Source: Malus domestica (lineage: Eukaryota; Streptophyta; Magnoliopsida; Rosales; Rosaceae). Taken from it: a stretch of 64,000 nt of DNA. Of this stretch, positions 56,568 through 64,000 are shown one piece after another. Position 1 is the first letter of the stretch. Every line of letters starts with the position of its first letter. The stretch lies in assembly GCF_042453785.1 (NCBI RefSeq), contig NC_091677.1, positions 27,653,501-27,717,500 of the forward strand. The letters run 5' to 3'. The notes beneath the pieces are model-generated. The model ran no database searches. It worked only from the letters and a program-made list of their open reading frames with translations, and had not been told where the DNA came from. The translations under genes and the position numbers were made by a program.

Positions 56568-57260
56568 GTGGTGCAGTACGGGAAATGAAAGATGCATTTG
56601 GCATGGAGCACAATAATAAATGATTGGAAGATGAATTTATGTGCTGGAATAAAGAGCATTTTAATACATAATGGCTCATCAGATTAATTCCAAGGCGTTT
56701 TTGGCTAATCGTAGCAGCTAGGACGTTTTTATGGCTGATCATAATCCTTTCTTTATGTAATTTTCAGTTTTAGTGTTTTTAAGTTTATTGCCCTTTTAAA
56801 TTCTGAATGTATGTTACAAATTTGATATAAAACCAATTTCTTGCTGGAAGGTGGGGAGGTGGGACATTTTTTGTTGATAAATGAAATATTCAAAGAGATT
56901 TCTATCTTATATTTGTGCCTTTCTCTTGTTTAAAAGTATGCAGCTTTGTTCTTTCTAGTGTCTACGTCATAAACTGGTACTAGAACAAAAGTTTATAAGG
57001 TTTTTAGGTCTCTCCTTGAAGATAGTGGACTCTGCCTTTCGTTTTCTTTTTAATCATATTTATCAGTTCATATCACTTTATTTTGTTTCTACCCACTGCG
57101 CCCTGCATCAATTATTAGCATCTGTCTATTTGTTTTTATTTTTCTGCTCTATGTAAAACATATTTAGGAAATAATTGTAAGAAAATTGCATGGTGCCAAT
57201 GTTGCAGAAGCTTTTGAATCCAACTGTGATCATTGTTCTTACTGTTGATCGATAAGAATG
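56568..57260. other. AT-rich spacer, nothing recognised
   Basis: No conserved frame, repeat or RNA gene seen. Confidence 0.55.
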
Positions 57261-57265
57261 TAAGA

Positions 57266-57997
57266 TGTGGAGCCAAAAAAAATCACAAGGCGACACGTGG
57301 ATTTTTGACAAAAAAAGACAAAACTACCCTTGAGGTATACCGGGATTCCTACGCTCAAGCAGCAGACAATTATCCTTCAACCAAGTCAAAAGTGCCCAAA
57401 ATAGGTATCAACTTAAAACCTAATTTATTCATATATTTCCCATTTCATTATTTAGCTAATCAATTAGCTAAATAATATACTTATTCCTTTCATATTTCCT
57501 AAAATTGACTAATTAAAGGATTAATTACCTAATCAATCCCTTAATTATCAACTAAACCTCCAAATTATAACCAAAAACCCACTAGGCCGGCCATGCCCTT
57601 TATTTTCTGTTTGTTGCTGCCATTTTCTCCCCCTTTTTATGACATTCAAATATCTAGTTAATTAGGTTATTACTATTTGCTAATTAACTAGCCAATTATT
57701 TCCATAACTCCCCAAAATAACTAGCCCATTATCTCCATAACCCCCCAAAATAAATCATCCTTTTCCTCTCCTATAAATTGGGTCCCATTTTCACAAAACA
57801 CTAGTTCTAATTCTCTTACAAAAAATCCCAAATATTCTAAACACTATTTTTCTCTAAAATTATAACTTTGGCATCGGAGGTTCTTCGGCCAAAGCACCCC
57901 CATTCATCGTGGGCGCGTGAGGCTCTTGGTCTTAACCTAAGATGCTAGTTGTTTTGTAGGTGCAAAATCGTCCAAGCGGAGAAAATTTGCATCCACA
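57266..57997 (+). mobile_element. Solo LTR, 732 bp, beside the receptor kinase 3' end
   Basis: Starts TGTGGAGCCAAAAA and ends TTTGCATCCACA with a perfect 5-bp duplication TAAGA (57261-57265 and 57998-58002). A TATA-like CCTATAAATTGGG is at about 57769. The right end lies about 95 bp from the receptor kinase stop, inside its probable 3' UTR region. Confidence 0.92.
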
Positions 57998-58091
57998 TAA
58001 GAGATTCTATGCTGATTGCAAGACAAGTTTGACATAGAGCTAGAAACAGAAAGAAAGCATTTCGTTAAAAAAGTATACGGGATCCGAGATG

Positions 58092-61000
58092 CTAGTCATC
58101 GTCTAGGGTAGAAGAAGAAATTCCGAGTGAAGGGGCAAATGTTGCAGTGGTATCCCCACAGAGATATCTCTTCAGTCGATCCAAGTCATCCGCAGCATCG
58201 AGCATTGTCGGCCTAGTGGAGGGGGACTCCTGCGTGCAGAGGATTCCCAACTCTATCAACTCTCCAATTGCAACATCCCACATCTTTCTCACCTCGGCGG
58301 ATTGATCTCTAGAAGCTCTCATTAGGGAGAAGTCAACCACTTTTTCAACCCTTCCATGACAATGGTTCTTAACCCACCTGTGCAGGTTTAGCCCTCCAAC
58401 AAACATGTCATCTGTTGGCCTTTTTCTTGTCACCATCTCTAGAACCAGAACACCGAAGCTGTAAACATCACCTTTTGTAGATGCATTAGAACCATACCCG
58501 TATTCTGCACAAAGAATCGAGCGTGTGTTAGGCCTTATTCTAAGTTATTGAACAAATAATTGAGTTCTATCATCGCCGGTCTTTAAAAATGGCTTCAAAT
58601 AGAGAAATTGGGGAATTGTTTTCATTTTTTCTGAAGAACGAATGATCTTTGTTACCATGCTTAGATTTATATGTGTTCAGAAATGCTTGAAGTTCCAATT
58701 ACTGAGAATCTAGTTATGAACAAAACTCGTATTCTATCTGTTTGGCTTTGCGAATGGCTAGCTTAAGCAGAGGATAGATCGTTACCTGGTGCTATGTATC
58801 CAATGGATCCGAATAACATATTTGCAGTAGAGTTTCCCATGTTCTCAAGAGCTGAATTTCCACCTCCAGCTATCAGCAATCTTGCGATCCCAAAATCGGA
58901 AACTAAAGCTGTCATGTCATTGTTGAGAAGAACATTGCTCGGTTTTAGATCACAGTGTATAACTTTGACTGGAGAGTGGTGATGTAGATATGCCATCCCT
59001 TCAGCTATGTCACTGCAAATGTTCACCCTTTGGATCAGGCTCAAATCAGAAGAACCTGAACGCAGACCTGTCTTCGAATGTTGATAGAGACAGCTTTCTA
59101 AGCTACCGTTTGCCATATAAGGAAGAACAATGGCCTTAAAGTCCGGTAGACTGCATGCTGTTATAATCCTTATAAGGTTTCTGTGCCTAATTCTCCTCAA
59201 GACTTGGCACTCTCTGGTAAAACTCTTTGTTGAATTTCCAGATTGCAACTGTAAGACCTTGACTGCTATTGTTGTCCCATTTGGAAGAATTCCCCTGTAC
59301 ACGCGTCCATAGCTGCCAGTTCCAATCAGTCTCTGATCATCAAATCCGTTAGTGGCATCCGACAGATCTCGATATGTGACTCTTGGGAAACTGTGAACCA
59401 ATTCTGGTTGTGTTGGTTTTCTTGCTGTCGCAGTCCTCTGAGCTGAGATTAGTGCCTGAATGTGCCAGATTGCAATCACAGAGCATAGTATTGATAGGGA
59501 TGTTGAAATGAATATGACTAAGCTGAATAGGATTAAGAAAATGTGCGATCGAAACGGATGCATTTTGTGGGGGCAAGCAGGTCTGAAGGAAACAGTACCA
59601 CAAAGGTGCTGATTGCCCAAGAAAGATGTATATGAGACAGCTTCAAAGATGCCACCAGAGGGAATCATTCCTTCAAAGTTATTGAAGGAAAGATTTAGAT
59701 ATGTAAGCGTTCGGCTGTTGTTGAGGCTTAGTGGAATCTTTCCAGAGAAGCGGTTTCCTGAAATATCAAGGGACTCAAGATTCTTCAGCTCACCTATGGA
59801 ATCTGGAAGTTTCCCCTCCAAAGAATTGTGTGAAAAGTTAATCAGGGTCAATGCAATACAACTTGATATCTGTGGGAAGATACTTCCACTTAGGTTGTTC
59901 GATGAAAGATCCATCTCTTGAACATCTTCCAGTTTGCTGAGTTCAATCGGTATAGGCCCTTCGAGTTGATTGTGTGAGAGGTTTATAAAAATTCTGATCT
60001 CACTCAAACCCAATAATTGTGGGGGGATGCTGCCTGTCAATCTGTTGTATGATAAATCAAGCTTGTACAGTTGTATGCAGTGTCCTAATGTTGGAGGTAT
60101 TGATCCGGAAAGGAGGTTGTTGTTGAGGAACAGATAATTCAGGCTGACCAAATTTCCTATACCGCTTGGAATATCACCGGAGAATGAGTTATCAGAGAGA
60201 TCAAGCAGGCCGAGGTGAGTCATCTGACCCAATGCAGCTGGAATTGCGCCGGTGAACAGGTTGTGTGATAAGAAAAGCTGTTCCAAATTTGACAGCTGAC
60301 TGATGTTTGCTGAGATTGTTCCATTCAGACGATTGGATGTCAAATTCAGGACCACAAGCTTAGAAAGATTACCTATATTCGGAGGAATTGATCCAAATAT
60401 CTGGTTTTCTTGCAGCAAAAGATTCGTAAAATTGATACCAAGTCCACCGATGGAAGTGGGCAATATTCCTCCGAGGCCCATACCAGCCAGCTCAAGCTCC
60501 TCTAGAGAAGTGCAATTTGTGATGGCAGAGAAAAAGGGGTCAAGATTGGTGTTGCCATCGTGGCTTACCATATCATTGTTAGATAAATGAAGATAGAGAA
60601 TATTTGGCAACTTGTGTACAAACTTGATGGGCAGCTCGCCAGAAAGATGGTTATATTCGACATCTAAGTTGACCAGTGAGCTATTGGTCAGAAAGAGAGG
60701 AAGTTCTCCAGTGAACTGATTGTTGTATAAATTGAGGCTCCATAGTTTTGGACAATTTCCAATCTCTATCGGAATTTTTCCGGAAAGAAGGTTGTTGGAA
60801 AGGTCTAAAACCGCTAACATACTGCAGTTGGAGAAGAGTGTAGGTGGAATGGCGCCGGTTAAATTATTTTGCAATAGACTAACTGTAGTGAGGTCTGAAG
60901 GAAGGGCTAAGGAATCTGGTATTGAACCATGAAAGTTGTTCCCCTCTAGCAGTAGACGATGGAGGCGCCTGAGTGAGCCAATTTCAGCAGGGATAGTTCC

Positions 61001-61387
61001 ATAGAAGTGATTTCCAACTAGCACCAGGTTACGGAGGCCTGTAAGATTTGAAATGAATGGTGAAAGCCTCCCTGCAAGTGCATAATCCTTCAGAATGAGA
61101 TCTGATACGCGATAATGCTGTGTGTTGCAGCTGACACCCGTGAAGTTGCAGCTGACATCCGTGAAGTTGCAGCTGACACCCGTGAACTTGCAGACATCAG
61201 TAGCTTCCTTCCAATTAGCCAGCTTGGAATACGGATCATATACAATGGCCTTCTTGAACTCCAGCAGAGCAGCCTTGTCTGCAATCAAAGAGTGATGAGG
61301 ACTCTGGAGATGACCAATAACTGCATTACTAGATGCCGAGACCAAATGCTGGATTAGAAGAAAAAACATGGTTTCGACGAAAGCCAT
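58092..61387 (-). CDS. LRR receptor-like serine/threonine kinase
   Basis: Two exons: 61387-58786 and 58504-58092, joined across a 281-bp intron (minus CACCAG|GTAACG and TTGTGCAG|AATACG) within the APE motif region, giving 1004 residues. Order: signal peptide (MAFVETMFFLLIQHLVSASS); LRR N-cap (ADKAALLEFKKAI); about 20 plant-type LRRs with LxGxIP spacing; a transmembrane helix at about 615-645 (FLILFSLVIFISTSLSIL); and a kinase from about 687 with GTGSYGRVYRG, the catalytic Lys in IAVKVL, HCDLKPSN, DFG and GSIGYIAPEYG. Cys replaces Arg in HRD, so it is a non-RD kinase, a class linked mostly to immune receptors. It resembles the Arabidopsis At2g24130 subfamily. The ATG at 61387 is chosen because upstream in-frame starts are not ATG and this one opens the signal peptide. 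The ligand is unknown. Confidence 0.93.
61130..61196 (-). repeat. In-frame triplication of a 21-bp unit in the LRR kinase N-cap
   Basis: The unit encodes FTGVSCN / FTDVSCN / FTGVSCN. Relatives normally have a single C-x-W/F-x-GV-x-C motif in the LRR N-cap. The three near-identical copies add two extra Cys-containing heptads without breaking the frame. Confidence 0.88.
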
Positions 61388-61720
61388 ACTTGATAAACTG
61401 AAAGAGCCTAAGAAAAATATTTGTTTGTGAGATTCCCTTCGCTTCAACTTTCATCGTGCTTCCTTCTCATATCATTCAACAGTGGTAAATGATTTGTGGT
61501 AGTAAAAGAGAGACTGGAGAGAAGGTGGAAAGTGATATTTTCGGAATAAGAAGTCAATCAAGGCTATGATTTTGTTGAAGAACCGAGGAAACTCTAGTAT
61601 CTTTGGATGCAAACGCTGAAAGCATAATCGAGAGGAGAGAGGGAAAGGAGTTGACATTTTATAAGTTGTCTATCTCTAATGCACTGTCAAGTTTAGTTGC
61701 AAGTAACGATAGACAAATAC
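61388..61720 (-). promoter_or_regulatory. Probable leader and proximal promoter of the LRR kinase
   Basis: The minus strand has CTCTCTCC-rich sequence at 61500-61650 and a TATAAAATG at about 61660-61668 (plus CATTTTATAAG), a candidate TATA box some 275 bp before the ATG. No experimental start is implied. Confidence 0.4.
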
Positions 61721-61724
61721 TCAT

Positions 61725-62560
61725 CGGTTATGGGTAACTGCAGTTATCTATCTATTTAAATTTTACTGTTACGATTATAGGTAACCGTTTAGATAAATAA
61801 ACGGCTATGGGTATAACCGTTTACTCGCAAAATTTCAATGGGCGGTTATGGGTGTGAACCACGGTTATAAACGGATTACCGTTTACCTATTTATCTTATA
61901 TATGTAAAATTAACACAAACCATGTTCCCTATTGGACAAAACTTTGATCAATGCTATTGACTATAGTGTATGATTTATGTAGCTAATATAATATAGTTTT
62001 CCTTAACCACTTTTAATTTCATGGTCCATTATATATATTATGTTAATACTTTACATTCCGAGTTAAATAATCTAAAAATACTTTATTTTAACAGTTTTCG
62101 TAAAGAATACTTAGCAATTATTGTTAACAGTTAAAAATATTGTCCGTAAACTATTATTTCAATTATTGAAATGGTATAAGGACTTAAAAAAATTAAATGC
62201 GAAAATGTATGATGAATGTACTTATAACAGTGTTTAATTGTTAGAAAAAGAAAATTATGACAAATTTTAATTTTTTAATTTTCAAGTTGTTAAAAAATAC
62301 GTAGACGGATAAAAAAGGAGTAATGGTAAAAAAGAAAGGATAAACGGGTTAAAAAATGATAAATGGGTAAACGGGTACTAAACGGTTACAATTAAATAGG
62401 TACACGGTTATGGGCATGGTTAACTATTTATAAACAGTTATGGATATGGGTATAACCGTTTAGGCAATTACCCAACTGGTAAACGATTATACAGATATGA
62501 AAATAAACGATTATGAATATATAACCGTGGTTATCTATCCGTCGTAACCATTGACTACCC
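61725..62560. repeat. GGTTATGGGTAACCG-type dispersed repeat
   Basis: Many short direct and inverted copies of GGTTATGGGTATAACCGTTTA-like motifs cluster at 61725-61900 and 62380-62560 around an AT-rich centre. This suggests a degenerate transposon with subterminal repeats at both ends. Termini and target duplication were not resolved. Confidence 0.65.
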
Positions 62561-62608
62561 TGTGTGAGGGCACTGGAAACTTGAATGATGACAGCATTCC
62601 ACTCAAGT

Positions 62609-62609
62609 C

Positions 62610-62650
<41 letters not shown>
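62609..62650 (+). repeat. (CT)n microsatellite
   Basis: A pure CT run of about 40 bp followed by CCGGATGGATG. Confidence 0.92.
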
Positions 62651-62652
<2 letters not shown>

Positions 62653-64000
62653 GATGGATGTTCTTTTTACAAAGGCATGCATGCTTATTAGGGATCCACC
62701 ATTAATATCAGCACAGTGAGCTAAGAGGCCCCAGTTTTGTTATATGAATTTGGACTAAGCGCACTCAAGTTTATTTCTTACTCCAAAAAAAAAAAAAAAA
62801 ACATGCTGAGTTTTTATTTATTTATTAGATTTTGGTACTCAATGCAGAAAAACTATACTTCCATTGCTTAGTTTTTTAATTTAATTTTTAACTTTGGATT
62901 ATATTAGATATTATTTTATTTTCCTTTCAGTTGGTGCAGGCAAAACAATGAGACTATTATAACGAAAAGTTGTATTTTTATCTTTAGCATTTCTCTCACT
63001 TTGAAACTTTTCACCTTTCAAAATTTAGGACGAGCAATTGTATAATATTTTGGTGTGTAAGGTTTAACGAGGCAACCGATATTGATATATGGAACACCTA
63101 AAGAGGAGTGTTGTGAAATGAGTGGGAATATCTCTATAAAACAAGCACATATAATGGAAAAATGAAAGTAAAAAATTGTACAGTTGAATAGTAGAAGTTT
63201 GGTTTTTAGTATTTTGGCGTGTAAGTTTTCTTGGTACGTTAAAGGATGTGTCGGGTAAAAACCTCTCTATGTAGAGGTATGCTTGTATCATGCTAGTACA
63301 ACGCACAAAATCAAAAGCAGAAAGTGATATACCAGATTGTACGGGGTAATCGATAGCATGACAGAAAATACATGATCAAACATTATAGTGACGTCCCTGC
63401 AATTGCCATAATCACAAAACTTGAAATCCTAAACTACAGAAAATGACTTAATTAAACATTAAAATCGAATCATGAATCATGATTTATATTTTGCATCCAC
63501 CAAATCATGTTTTAAACAAGTGGATGTGTTACGTGTAATTAGGATCAAGACCAACCAAATGCTAGGCGTCCCTCGCTGCGATGTGATCCCGCAAACCCAA
63601 ACAAAAGGTAGCAACTGAGAACTAAATGGGCAGAAGGAGATATTAATCATTCCTTAATCAATGTTTCTTGTATATTCCAACTTGTCCAACTAAAGCACCT
63701 TTTGCATGCACGAAATATGTGTTATAGCTTTGCAATACCACAATGATTAATGCCATCTAATTATTGACCAAAAGAATTAGAAAGTAGTTAAACATACTAA
63801 GCAATGTTGTTTTTTATCATCAAATCTCAGTGATTAATTTCAAAATGATGGTCAAGGGTGCAACTATATTTGCGTCTATTCTGAAGTCCAAGAACTTGTC
63901 TTATCTACAAAATGTTATCATGATCTAGTTTTCTGAAAGTGTGTAAAATTAACTTGGATTGTTGAACAAAAGGTTTAGCACCTAACCAAACGGGTGTAAT
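62651..64000. other. AT-rich DNA without a recognisable gene
   Basis: Only short frames without known domains were found. A poly-A run lies at 62786-62802. Nothing else can be supported before the window ends. Confidence 0.6.

Noticed and set aside
58763-61447. LRR kinase as a truncated 894-residue pseudogene
   Set aside because: The apparent stop is within an intron. GT at 58785 and AG at 58505 join a second exon that completes the kinase domain in phase.

Overview
This is nuclear DNA from a flowering plant. It shows spliced genes with GT/AG introns, a lignin-pathway BAHD acyltransferase, plant cytosolic HSP70 genes, a plant LRR receptor kinase, and several generations of plant transposable elements. 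The overall texture (AT-rich, LTR elements and CACTA subterminal repeats of a kind I associate with apple/pear relatives) suggests a woody eudicot, possibly Rosaceae. That placement is inference and was not checked.

Layout. 0-8 kb: HCT (shikimate/quinate hydroxycinnamoyltransferase) on +, two coding exons and a 4.2 kb intron holding repeats and a captured DUF868 gene fragment. 8.4-17.5 kb: an unrecognised, locally duplicated sequence in two long copies and one remnant, carrying a gypsy 3' LTR (10014-11510) and a complete but dead Ty1/copia element (12807-17018, TSD ATAAG). 17.6-21.4 kb: an intronless, broken CDC48 copy on -, split by a solo LTR with TSD GTCAC. 24-25 kb: a TRAPPC12-like gene on +. 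25.5-27.5 kb: HSP70 copy A on -. 28.8-44.7 kb: a second copia element that has become a nest of transposons: a CACTA element (31188-39301) containing a MULE-like element, a hAT-like element and a 331-bp tandem array that itself contains a solo LTR; its right LTR contains a 5'-truncated LINE, which contains another solo LTR. 44.9-55.4 kb: the rest of the HSP70 cluster: a C-terminal fragment (A'), intact copy B on - and intact copy C on +. 55.9-58 kb: two more solo LTRs with perfect 5-bp TSDs. 58.1-61.4 kb: a two-exon LRR receptor-like kinase on -. 61.7-64 kb: a GGTTATGGGTAACCG-type repeat and AT-rich DNA without a gene.

How the genes relate. HCT, the TRAPP subunit, the HSP70s and the receptor kinase are functionally unrelated neighbours. 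The coherent story is the HSP70 cluster: three intact 656-residue intronless genes plus a fragment. Copy B has the promoter and leader of copy A but the coding body, 3' UTR and roughly 550 bp of downstream DNA of copy C. An A-type C-terminal stub is stranded directly behind it, joined through a 6-bp microhomology. That looks like an ectopic conversion or template-switch event that placed a C-type gene body behind an A-type heat-shock promoter. I found no bacterial-type system, CRISPR array or confident tRNA/rRNA gene.
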